A stretch of 29,704 nt of DNA from Larix sibirica. Taxonomy: Eukaryota; Streptophyta; Pinopsida; Pinales; Pinaceae. Both the position numbers and the translations under genes were made by a program. Below, piece by piece: positions 21,020 through 29,704 of the stretch. Below the pieces are notes generated by a model that was given only the letters and a program-made list of their open reading frames with translations, searched no databases and was not told the origin of the DNA. The stretch spans positions 1 through 29,704 of the forward strand of contig NWUY0304905839.1 of NCBI GenBank assembly GCA_004151065.3, written 5' to 3'. The stretch's first letter is position 1. Each line of letters starts with the position of its first letter.

Positions 21020-21301
21020 TCATTCTAAGGTAATGGTGATTGGATACAGCAGTGAGAGGATAGAATCCCGATACCAAGGAAGCTCAATACAATCATGGGT
21101 ATAATGGCCATAGGTGTCGCAAATTGCACAGGGGTGTGAGGTGCGAAGGCCAGTCGGGCATGTCTTGTCTTTGATGCCCCCAGCTGATGGGGTGGGAACA
21201 AGAGGTGGTGCACAAAGAAGATGACACAATTCAGGGAGAGTGGAACACTTATGGGTTGAGTGGCCGAGGGTGTCACACAGGGCGCACGGGGAATAGTGCA
21301 C
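21020..21301 (-). pseudogene. Gag-like double zinc knuckle remnant
   Basis: The minus frame carries two perfect CCHC knuckles: CALCDTLGHSTHKC near its start and CAICDTYGHYTHDC about 35 residues later, each C-x2-C-x4-H-x4-C. Both are followed by a short L/P-rich tail (STLPEL and IELPWY). This pattern, PCAICDxxGHxTHxC, is typical of nucleocapsid regions of plant Ty3/gypsy gag proteins, which bind element RNA. The rest of gag is not evident on either side and no LTR is seen. Overlapping frames at 21025-21276 (minus) and 21303-21620 (plus) are shadows. Confidence 0.6.
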
Positions 21302-22502
21302 GGTGGCTTGGGTGGTCCGGCACTTACCTTTCTACCATGGAGGGTTACGAATGCAGGTCCTAGAAATTGGGGCTATGGCTGGAGGGGTTACATCTTTGTC
21401 AGGACGGGGTAGAATGCCCTCAGTGGGTGGTGTGGGGGAAATAACATGGGCAGATCCATCAGGCAGGATGAACAGGGATCATGTGAAAATGAACGGGAGG
21501 GACTCTGGCAGTATTGGAGTGTGGGGGATAAGGATGGTGGATATAGACAGAGAAAAGGATGCGTTATTGGGAACAGAGCTAAGGAAAAAGGATATTCTTT
21601 GTTATACCGTAGTGACCTGAATGCCTTAATTCCTTCATTCCGTGGAGTGTTTATAATTTCTTTATTTCCACAAAATCTCTATATATATATGTAATTACGC
21701 TTTATAATCTGTATCCCTAGCGGTGATAACCCGATAAAATAGGGGGAAATACCGGAAATCTATTTCGGCATAACATTGCCTCACCAACCAACCAGATCCC
21801 TAGCCTGCCTCACTCTAATATCCCTAATTATTTATAATATACCCATTATAATATACCTAACTATAGTTGTCGGGAAATTAGTGGCCTGCCTTCCTGTATG
21901 GAACAAATACCAATCCGATAGGGATTTATTGCTCGTCCTTCCTAGTACGAGGACGCATTCGCACTCTCTATCATCTTGACACGGCACCTTTGCTTCCTTA
22001 ATTTCCCAGCTTCCTGGAAGTAAGGCCAGGGTCATTAAATCTACATTACTGGCTACTCTACTCTCCATGAACTGAGCATAGGCCACGCTCGCATTCTCTC
22101 TTTTTCTCATCCGGAAAAGTTATCCCTTATTTCTTTCTTCCTGTCCTTCCTTTAACTAGTGGGTGCGGAAGCACGCTCGACAAAAGTGGTGGAGGGGGTG
22201 AGGGTCTTTAGACTTCGATCGGACGCTAGGAGATCGAGAGACGAACCCGATCGACAAAATGGTGGAGGTACGAGAGCCGCCATCGAATTTGACTAATCAA
22301 ACAGGGCGTATCCATTAGATATAAAGGTTTGAGCTGGCCTATTGGAAGGTGGGAATTTGACTTTAGTGGGCGTCTCCAGACAATAGAAAAGCTTACGGGG
22401 TGTTACCGTGATAAAAATATTGAATAGGAAAGTGGGCGTCAAGTAAGGGAAGTTGCTTGCCTTCCCTGAACTGAAGTGAGTGGGAAATTGACTAACAAAT
22501 CT
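21302..22502. other. No gene recognised
   Basis: Frames at 21303-21620, 21446-21694, 21776-21979, 21832-22110 and 22293-22553 show no domains. A repeated element TCGACAAAA-GTGGTGGAGG occurs near 22177 and again as TCGACAAAATGGTGGAGG near 22250. Confidence 0.45.
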
Positions 22503-22566
22503 GGAAAAGCTTGCTTGACCAAAGGGAGGGCAAGGAAAAGCTTGCTTGACCAAAGGGAGGGCAAGG
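22503..22566 (+). repeat. 31-bp tandem duplication, also dispersed
   Basis: A 31-base unit starting GGAAAAGCTTGCTTGACC occurs twice head to tail (22503-22533, 22534-22564) without mismatch. A one-mismatch copy is at 5388-5420 and a degenerate inverted copy at about 27930-27962. Confidence 0.9.
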
Positions 22567-22589
22567 GCGCATCACAGTATCATTATAAG

Positions 22590-23045
22590 TTTATAGCATC
22601 CTTTTTCAATGTGGTTGTACCACTCAATTTTAGAACATAAAGCAGCAATAGTTTACAGTGGGGAAACTATTAACAGAAGGATTTTGTAGAGAGAAAATGA
22701 AAAATTAATAAAGCACTAGTTCTTGCATTGCCCAATTTGCATAAGCCTTTTGAAGTGGAGACAGATGCAATAAGATATGCTATGGAATGTATTGATGTAG
22801 GGAGTTAAGACAGCATGCTATAATTATTAAATGTTTCATGGCTCAGTCCTGAACTACCCCGGAAGATAAGGAACTTTATGCTCTAGTGCAAGTTGTTAAG
22901 ATATGGAAATACTTTTTATAGGTAAGGAAACCATCGTCCACACTGAGAAACAACAGTTTCATCTTTTCATCAAGTATCAAAAAGGTGGTACTAATAAGTT
23001 GGCAGACATGCTTTCAAGGCCACCCACACCCAAGATCACAGCTTT
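22590..23045 (+). pseudogene. Gypsy RT-RNase H junction remnant
   Basis: Plus-strand frames give KALVLALPNLHKPFEVETDA, the classic start of gypsy RNase H with its first aspartate (ETDA), then YAMECIDVG, a PEDKELYALVQVVKIW block in a shifted frame, and KYQKGGTNKLADMLSRPP-like residues in yet another frame. Several stops and shifts separate them. The 100 bases before KALVL fit the connecting region between RT and RNase H but are poorly preserved. The piece ends near the RPP motif; no integrase follows recognisably. Confidence 0.7.
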
Positions 23046-24659
23046 TGGTACAATTTAGGGCCCATTTGCATTAGGTGACTATGTATCACATAAATTTCCC
23101 TATGACAGGAGCAAAGTGCTTTAAAATAATGGCACGCTGGCACTTTTGGTATTTACGAGATTTGGAGACGGAGATTCAAAAGCTACACAAAATTTGGGCT
23201 ACAAAACCACAAAGATAGCTTATAGACTTGCTTGTATAGAAGAACCACCAAATCCCTATAATAGTTTGAAGAGTAGCGCTATGAATTAGAAACTGTAAAC
23301 CCATAGGCCTAACTAGTGTTATTAAGGAAAACCTGGCGTTCATTAAAGGTATCACTTCGCTATCGAGAGCTATTACTACACTCTGCTCAAACCTATGCTA
23401 ACAAGACTGAACTACAACAGCCTATTATCTAAGGAGCTCATTCAGACCTAAGGAGTGAATGAAGGATCAACCATTCTTCTTCCTTGCCCCCCCCAACCTT
23501 ATGACTTTTTATTGTCCCTTGCTCAGCAGTATGATTTGAGTAAATGCCCAGCCTTATTTTCCTTCATGAATTCAAATTCCTAAGAGGGGGAATCAATCCC
23601 ACCAAATTAGCATGCAGGTTTCTAGGAAAACTGGGGGACAACTTCCACCAATTAAAGAGCTAATTTAAGGGGGCAGTTTGGAGTCTATTCAAGCATAAAT
23701 AATAGCAGGATTGATAGCATATGTTGGACACTCTCTTTTACCATTTCCATTATTATTTTTCTCTAGCAATTGAATTCAGCCCTTGCTAGTCGAGGTGCAT
23801 GATACATTCCAACATGTAATCTCTGCTTTTATAATAAGAAGAAGTTGCCTTTCTTTTGAGCATCTAAGGTTTTAGTAGTTCTTGTGGTAACCTTGGTAGC
23901 CCCCTTCAAGGCACTACAAGAACCTTGTTAGTATATATTGTTTGACTTTATTTTAATAGTTAGTTCAATTATTTTATAGTGCTTATATGCTTTTTACTCA
24001 TTTCCTGTAGATTCATGTACAGCTCACATAGTGTAGTTATAATTTCTATAGTTTAATGTTAATTTCTATGGTTATGCCCAGAATTGTATTATTTCCTTTC
24101 AAGCACTTTTCTCTTTATGTAGTGATCAACACTTTGACTCATACTCAATGTCTTGGACCATATTCCATCATAAAGTAGTCTAGTAGCCTTATTGACTTAA
24201 TTCTGTCATACAGCATGAATATGCTTGCCTTCATTGTGTGACAGCTTGAACATAGCAGTTAATATGCTAGCCTGTGGAAGTGAATGAATCAGGTACTAAG
24301 GATTAAAGATCATCTTGTTAGTTGATGTTTCCCGTAGACTAAGAATGCATCTATAGCTACATCTATTGTGCTCAGCACCTCTAAGTTTGTACGAACCTCA
24401 GGTTTACAAATTAAAGTAAGGCCGGCTAAATGCAACAATCTTGTTGTAATCTTAAAGCCCACCAAGGCCCCAGCCCTCAAGGCATAAATAGATAAGCTTT
24501 GTAAAGTATGATTCATATATCCCATTGCATACACTTCTTGGGTGTCCAACCCAGTTTCTATTAATAATAAACAAGCTACTATACGTGTTCATTTTTCATT
24601 TCATTATATAAATTGGGCTTGTCCCAAAGAGAACTCCTAACACCCTTCATTTCTCAAAT
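23046..24659. other. Decayed sequence, no gene assigned
   Basis: The stretch following the RNase H remnant may include more of the same element, since frames such as EFKFLRGGIN (about 23570) look coding-like, but nothing can be named. A minus frame at 24310-24549 (79 codons) contains MDTQEVYAMG, loosely like EIEQEMYTMG in the minus-strand remnant near 29400, so the two could derive from related nuclear sequences. The run CCCCCCCC near 23488 is the only low-complexity feature. Confidence 0.4.
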
Positions 24660-24689
24660 TATTGATGAGTGTGATGGCCACGTGTCCTC

Positions 24690-24990
24690 TCCTTTATGGA
24701 TGGTTTCTTAGGATACAATCAGATCTAGATTATCCCTGAGAACCAATATAGGACTGCTTTCACCACCCCTTAGGCAACATTCACCTATAATGTCATGCCA
24801 TTTAGTTTCAAGAATGATGGAGCCACATTTCAGCGGGCCATATAATACGTGTTCCATTACTTGGTTTTTATTATTATTATTTTATCTAACCTTTATGATA
24901 TCACTGCCAAGTAAAGAAATGATCACAACACCACAAGGATCTTTGTATCATTTTCCTTCAGTGTTTAAAGTACAATATCCTCTAAAATCC
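24690..24990 (+). pseudogene. Third gypsy reverse transcriptase remnant
   Basis: The plus strand carries the RT middle region with two or more stops: DGFLGYNQI, IIPENQYRTAFTTP, YNVMPFSFKNDGATFQRAI. These equal the SGYNQI, EDxxKTAFxTPxG and VMPFGLKNAGATYQRAM motifs. The aspartate box that should follow (YVDD) is replaced by a T-rich stretch, although LYDITAK appears where the DDxxAKS motif belongs. A frame at 24790-24996 covers only part. This RT type (GATFQRA) differs from the two RT remnants near 10-12 kb (NAPSTFM). Confidence 0.7.
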
Positions 24991-25299
24991 TATTAAGTGC
25001 CTTTAAAATGTGCTTACTGGTCGACTATAGTCAGGGATCATCATTGATTCATTCAAAGTATGGGCCATCTCCAAGCTCCCTCCACCCAAAACTCTATGGT
25101 AGCTTATTATGATACTACATCTCATGGGTTCTTGTGTATATTGCATTCCACATAGCTTTCGTATGGGACAACCAAGCCTAGCAATCATTCGACACATTAA
25201 AGTGGGATCTTAGTTATGCACCTCTCATCATCCCTATTTACATTAATAAGGATTTTTACCTTTATGTTTTAGCTAATACTTTCGCAATCACTAGAGTTT

Positions 25300-25715
25300 T
25301 GGCTCAATAGGAAAAAATGGCTCTGAGCATGTCATCTACTACATGAGTAATAATATATTACCTCCCTATCCTACAACCACAACGAGAAGTTAGGCTTCAT
25401 GGTTGTCTTCATTGTCCAGAAGTTGCACCATTACATTCTAACATGTAAAACCAAATTTTTTGTGAATTTGAACCCCATGCCATACATCCTACATTGGTGA
25501 GTCATCAATGGAAAGCTTGCCCGATGGATAGTGATCCTATAGGAGTGAAACCTTTAATTTGTTACTCCTAAGAGTAAAAAAGCCTTAGACCTAGATGAAT
25601 TCATATAAAATATCCCCACTAGTGCATCTGATCCCCCCATTAACAATGATCTTCTTGATGAACATATGTTTTCCATCTCTTTGGAAGATCCTTGGTATGG
25701 TGACATTCTGGTCTT
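25300..25715 (+). pseudogene. Gypsy RNase H and tether remnant
   Basis: Continuing from the RT at 24690 on the same strand: HVIYYMSNN (the AIYYLSR motif), VQKLHHYILTCKTKF, LNPMPYILHW and NGKLARWIVIL in RNase H order. The tether follows: PKSKKALDLDEF, then PTSASDPPINNDLLDEHM and SLEDPWYGDIL, the WYGDI motif that precedes integrase in many plant gypsy elements. The similarity stops abruptly near 25715 where GGCTGG repeats begin, marking a junction. Stops after LDLDEFI and elsewhere show it is dead. Confidence 0.75.
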
Positions 25716-27595
25716 GCTGGCTGGCTGGGATTGCCGGGATGAGGATTACTGGAATGAATGGGACCGCTGGCTTGGGATTGCTGGCTGGAAGACGGTGGAA
25801 CAGCTCTGCTCTATGGGAAGCCGGTGAAGGCACGCAGTTTGGGGGCTAACAAAGTATGGATAGTATTCGGGTGGGTAGGTTGTTTGGTAAGAGTAAAGTA
25901 AAGGTAAGTCTGCAGCTGAGTAAAGGGATTTCTTTTCGAGGTTGTGAAAATAAAGTGCGATACCCACTAAGATTCTTCAAGCAAGTGGTTGGTGAGTCGG
26001 GACTGCTATGAAAAACCCTTTCTATTATTAGGAATGGGTGAATAGATCGATCCCTTACCCGTCTTCTATTTAGACTTTGCCATACAATCTCTTTACCCTA
26101 GACGACCTTATGATTCCAGCTACCACGTATGAACCTTCTTGGTCTCATGTTCTCACCGACGGAGCCCCGCTGAGACGATGAAGGGATTTGAAACCTTGTA
26201 CCTTATAAACCTAGGAGATGATGCAGTACTGCCCAACCTCATGACCTTCTCTTAGAAGCACCGGATGGGATGGATGGATCAACCTTACCCAGACTTGATT
26301 ACTGCCTTCACCCTAGGAGATGCAGTGCTGGCTGCCCATGAACTTCTTTCTCTTTCAAAGCACCCTGCATGGATGGGGTCATTAGCCAAGAGAGGAGAGG
26401 GAGGGTTGTTTACCCTTTTAGCCAGTTCGATTTTTGCTGCTTGGTCAGTCACAAAACAACAAATATCCTGGGAGGGTTATATATTTCAGGGCTGTTCGGT
26501 CGAGCCAGCTTTCGCTTCCTCATAATTAGAAAAACTCTGCTAAGATTCTTCATTATCCGGCACAAAGGGGCAATAAGGGGATGCAACATCGCAGTCTGGT
26601 CTATCATTATAGTGCTGCCTGATTGTAAAAGAGGCATAAAAACAGCCAGCTTATGAGCTACTGCATTCAATTGACTATGAAAAAGATCAAAGTAACTACA
26701 AAGGTAGCTTTACAAACCAAAAGGCTTATTTACTTTTTCAGTTAAACGCCTACCTTCTTTATTTGGTTACCGTGCCTCTCCATTGGTTAGGTCGCCTCTT
26801 TCTCAATACTGTACCTCTTTACTGAAAGGTCTCCCTCTCGGCAAACTACCGTATATATCTATCCCTCTCTCAATAGGGTTCACGCCCCTTTCTCTGTTAG
26901 GTCAAAACGGGGTTACCGTAACTTAAGGTTATAATAACTTTCCCAATAAGGTTATTATACCTCCTAAGATTACAATACCTCTTTCTATACATGGAATCTG
27001 TTTACTTTCCGTAAATCCCGGATCGGATTCCTACAATGTGGATGGGAGAGTTGTAGAGCAGTTACGGAGGGGAGGCACGGAGTGTGGGAAGACCCGGATT
27101 TGCCTAGTAGTTATCACCACTGCACTAGTAGTTCTAACTAGTACTGATAGTCGCTATTGATAGCCGTTATAACTAGTCGTTCTAAAATACTGATGCCATC
27201 AAGGTCGCTGAACACATGGTTGCCATCAAGTACGAAAGAGGTGTTGTTAGCCACTTTGTTTCTCCTCAATTGAAATAATTGGTTGTTAGCCCCGCAGGGC
27301 AACATCACCTTAGGAGCATGAAAGTATTTCTCTATATGGAGGATGGAGGTCTTACCTCATGTTTCAAACTAAAATCCAAAAGAGTAAAGGTTAGTGAAAA
27401 AGCTAGATTGTTGGTAGCTGTAGGTAGGTCGGTTGCACTTAAGTAATGCAAGTAAGCTAAAGTTATTCATAGCAAAGCTGGTAAGTACCTATCCAAGCAA
27501 GCCGGTCCAATGCTCTAAGTTAAAGTAATTGAGCCTGGGGTATGTAAAAAGTAAGGTTAATACTACTACAGGTTGTGGTTATAGGTAAACTACCA
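25716..27595. other. No gene recognised; repeats
   Basis: After the retroelement junction there is GGCTGG-rich sequence (25715-25800), then spacer. A second copy of the 29-bp repeat lies at 26243-26271. Between about 26755 and 27000, CCTCTTTCTCAAT, ACCTCTTTACTG and ACCTCTTTCTATAC recur with GTTACCGT or CTACCGTA, forming a degenerate tandem. Near 27105-27185, CTAGTAGTT, ACTAGTAC and ATAGCCGTTATAACTAGT give overlapping small palindromes. The frames at 25591-25967, 26265-26656 and their antisense partners show no domain. Confidence 0.45.
26243..26271 (+). repeat. Second copy of the 29-bp repeat
   Basis: Identical to 411-439, same orientation. Confidence 0.7.
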
Positions 27596-27814
27596 TTAAT
27601 TAAATGACTCATTGATGTCTGAGGTTAGTCTTATAATGACTCCTGGATTTATTAGGTTAATGGATAACGCCTCCTTGGCTAACGACCCAAATATAAGTAT
27701 GAAAGTAGATACGCCGGCCGGTAGAGTAGCAAGTATAAAGCCAGCGGAAGAGCAAGTAGCTAGGGAATTGAAAGGCATAATAACGTATAATAATAAATGT
27801 CCTCCTTGACCCAC
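27596..27814 (-). pseudogene. atp6-like C-terminal remnant
   Basis: Subunit a of ATP synthase forms the proton half-channels with the c-ring. The minus frame (GTG at 27814, open further upstream, TAA at 27596) is hydrophobic and without stops. It reads GGHLLLYVI, FILATLPAGVSTFILIFGSL, then LSINLINPGVIIRLTSDI and ends ESFN. Fungal subunit a ends AGHLLLHII, then FFILGLIPLAFII, FIQAQV, VVLTSSYI and a stop a few residues later; the length from GH to the stop is 68 codons here against about 66. The order and spacing agree, but identity is low and the channel arginine lies upstream of the preserved part. A chance hydrophobic frame is the alternative. The plus frame at 27612-27809 is its shadow. Confidence 0.35.
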
Positions 27815-27929
27815 GAGGGAGTAGTTTAAGATCTCGGAGTAGCTACTATAGATGGTTTTGGTCCAATAACTAACTAACTAACCTCTGGACTGGGCATGCC
27901 TCAGATTTGTGACTTATCTCCAAATATAG

Positions 27930-27962
27930 AATTTCCTTGCCCTCCTTTTGGTTGAGCAAGTG
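27930..27962 (-). repeat. Degenerate inverted copy of the 31-bp repeat
   Basis: Reverse complement begins CCACTTGCTCAACCAAAAGG and continues AGGGCAAGGAA, a few mismatches from the unit at 22503-22564. Confidence 0.6.
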
Positions 27963-28772
27963 GGTCCTTGGGTTTGTAAAAAGAATATGTTGGGAACATG
28001 CTTCTGGATATGCCTTTGGACTCATCTAGTTGGAAGAACTTGGAATAGCTGTTGGCTGAATCCTTTGGAACTAGGTAAGGCGTCTTACTGGCACTATCCT
28101 TCCACCTAAAGTCGGACTCCGGTGAATGTGCTAGATCAGGCTAACCGGACTTCTCCGAATGAGCTTAACCCGGTGGACTATGGTCTTCGCATACCATTAA
28201 TTATGAAAGCACCGATGGCAATAAGCACTAAATATAAAATTACCGCGAAGCATTAGTAGACTCAAATGCAAAGTAAGCGGTATGCAATTAAAATGCAAAT
28301 CAAACAAATTGGGAGCCCACTAGTAAATTGGGTATAAAATAGATGGGAGAGAAGCATGTGTCTCTTTGCTCAAAGTCATGGCGGGACTAATGGGGCTCCC
28401 GTGCCTCTAAAAAAAAACTCATCATGGGCACCAGATAGATGGCAATCAAGGTGCTAACTAGGGCAGCCCATGATAGGTAGGCACTACCACACAAGTTACG
28501 ACAAACAACTAAAAGAGAGCGGTTTAAATGTCGCAACCTGGTGGGATTGATCTTAATAAAATGAAAGACTTAATAAGGCAAGAATGCAAATGTGCAAAGC
28601 ATAAGACCTAGCCCTATATGCTAGTCAATCAATTTTTTACCTCAGAAATTCGATGCATGTCGCAAGTGAAAAACTCCTACGAATGGTACAACATGCAAAA
28701 ACAAAAGGATAACCCTATATAGAACATATACAAGGAATTCATGAGACATTTCTGCCTATGGATAATACTTCT
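27963..28772. other. No gene recognised
   Basis: No reading frame or RNA gene is supported. GCTAACCGG and GCTTAACCCGG elements near 28140-28172 are weak repeats. Confidence 0.4.
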
Positions 28773-29500
28773 TTAGATTACCATTTCAGGGCCAATGCAA
28801 AGGTTTCCTTGCCAATTCGATCGGAAAACTGCCCCCATTACATGTACGAGCCAGAAAGGGTTAAAACCCATGGCAGTCCTTTCCAAGGTTCGATTTGCCC
28901 AAAGAGGTATAAATCTATCCATCATTTTCATGGTGGGGTCTACCAGTAAAGACTCAACAACACCAACACCCAAAGATATAACACCATGGAGGTTATACTC
29001 AGGAGGGATACCAAAAGAAGAAATAATACCCCAGGACACTGGGATCTGAGAATCTATATGAACAGAGAAGCCAGGCTCAAATCCACCAAGGTTTGAGGAC
29101 CTATGTATAGGGAGATTATACTTATATATATATATATATATAATCAATTTGAATCTTAATAAAAGAGTGAGATAACTTACAAAAGTAAAAGGCCGAGGAT
29201 TCAGTACTAGAGAGAACAACCTCAGAAGGCAAATAAATATTGAATTTGATTGCAAAACCATCCAATGTAATGTTAAAAACCAATCATAGCCTCCAAGAGT
29301 TCTTCATATGAAGGAAGAGCAACCTCCTGAAGAGCACATATGTTGGAACATTTTTAAGGCCAACAGGGGATAAGAACTGCACCAATGCCCCCATTGTATA
29401 CATCTCCTGCTCAATTTCTAGGACCATGTCCCGAGAAGGTGACCATGACTGTAGAGGGCTCCCTTTCAGTAGCAACTAAATACACAGGATCAATTGCTGG
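28773..29500 (-). pseudogene. Unrecognised coding-like remnant with possible intron
   Basis: On the minus strand, 29475-29284 reads SPSRDMVLEIEQEMYTMGAL, FLSPVGLKNVPTYVLF, and after a stop a frame continues LDGFAIKFNIYLPSEVVL to about 29182. A consensus plant 5' splice site GTAAGT follows at 29180-29175 and an AT-rich stretch with a TA run leads to TATACATAG at 29101, giving a candidate intron of 80 bases. Beyond it GGFEPGFSVHIDSQIPVSWG and later KMMDRFIPLWANRTL to 28773 look protein-like. I do not recognise the family. Phase does not fit across the proposed intron without a one-base shift. A nuclear gene or gag-type fragment is the likely source. Confidence 0.35.
29123..29142. repeat. TA dinucleotide run
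   Basis: Ten or so perfect TA units inside the candidate intron at 29101-29180. Confidence 0.9.
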
Positions 29501-29557
29501 GACCATGTCCCAAGAAGTAAACATGAATGCAAATTATCCCTCTTAGTAGCAACTGAA
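29412..29557. repeat. Diverged 79-bp tandem duplication
   Basis: CAATTTCTAGGACCATGTCC with its following 50 bases to AGTAGCAACTAAAT is repeated at 29491 as CAATTGCTGGGACCATGTCC to AGTAGCAACTGAAC. The period of 79 is not a multiple of three, so the duplication would shift any frame across it. Confidence 0.7.
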
Positions 29558-29704
29558 CTCACAGGTACAAGGCCACATAATTTTCCATGGTAAGGCAAAG
29601 TTCGCCAAAACACTAGGAACATATGAGTGGATTTACTAGTTTTAAGTCATAAAAGATCGATATTATCACCTGCAAGCTGATCAATAGTGACAATGCTTTC
29701 GTTG

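Noticed and set aside
25591-25967. Overlapping frames of 73-84 codons on both strands.
   Set aside because: They straddle the end of the gypsy tether and a GGCTGG-rich repeat; both are shadows.
28773-29261. 162-codon minus-strand frame, the longest in the window.
   Set aside because: Its first third reads through a TA repeat and a consensus splice-site region in a different frame from the upstream coding-like stretch, so it is not a gene as it stands. Only the remnant call was kept.
1-29704. CRISPR array, bacterial operons or ribosome binding sites.
   Set aside because: No regularly spaced identical repeats with unique spacers exist, and the recognisable genes are eukaryotic retroelement and mitochondrial remnants.

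Overview
The window looks like non-coding plant organellar DNA, most probably a large seed-plant mitochondrial genome. It contains no intact gene. It is a patchwork of plant-type Ty3/gypsy polyprotein debris, short dispersed and tandem repeats, long featureless stretches, and one block (about 15.5-17.9 kb) whose broken genes resemble fungal mitochondrial genes. The organellar assignment is inference: it rests on the mix of old nuclear retroelement fragments with mitochondrial gene remnants and the absence of intact LTR elements. A decayed nuclear region holding mitochondrial insertions is the alternative.

Layout. 0.27-0.84 kb: five degenerate copies of a short repeat. 2.46-3.77 kb (minus): a gypsy integrase followed by an RNase H. 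3.9-4.1 kb: a possible protease scrap. 4.58-7.0 kb: two interleaved degenerate repeat families. 7.0-10.1 kb: nothing recognised apart from weak repeats. 10.1-14.3 kb: a cluster of four gypsy fragments, namely RT (minus), integrase (plus), RT (plus) and RNase H plus integrase (minus). 14.3-15.48 kb: nothing recognised.

15.49-17.9 kb: the fungal-like block. It holds a possible truncated tRNA, a cox2 pseudogene in frame-shifted pieces with intron-like interruptions, GC-rich hairpins, a reading frame that is open only if TGA is tryptophan, and a nad1-like scrap. 17.9-20.1 kb: GC clusters but no assignable gene. 21.0-21.3 kb (minus): two CCHC zinc knuckles of a gag-like protein. 22.5 kb: a 31-bp tandem repeat with copies elsewhere. 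22.6-23.0 kb and 24.7-25.7 kb (plus): further gypsy RNase H and RT-RNase H remnants. 27.6-27.8 kb (minus): a stop-free frame resembling the C-terminus of atp6. 28.8-29.5 kb (minus): an unrecognised coding-like remnant with a possible spliceosomal intron.

None of these genes can work together, because every recognisable coding stretch is broken. The interest lies in origin: at least seven separate retroelement insertions in both orientations, and an apparent transfer of fungal mitochondrial DNA into a plant genome.
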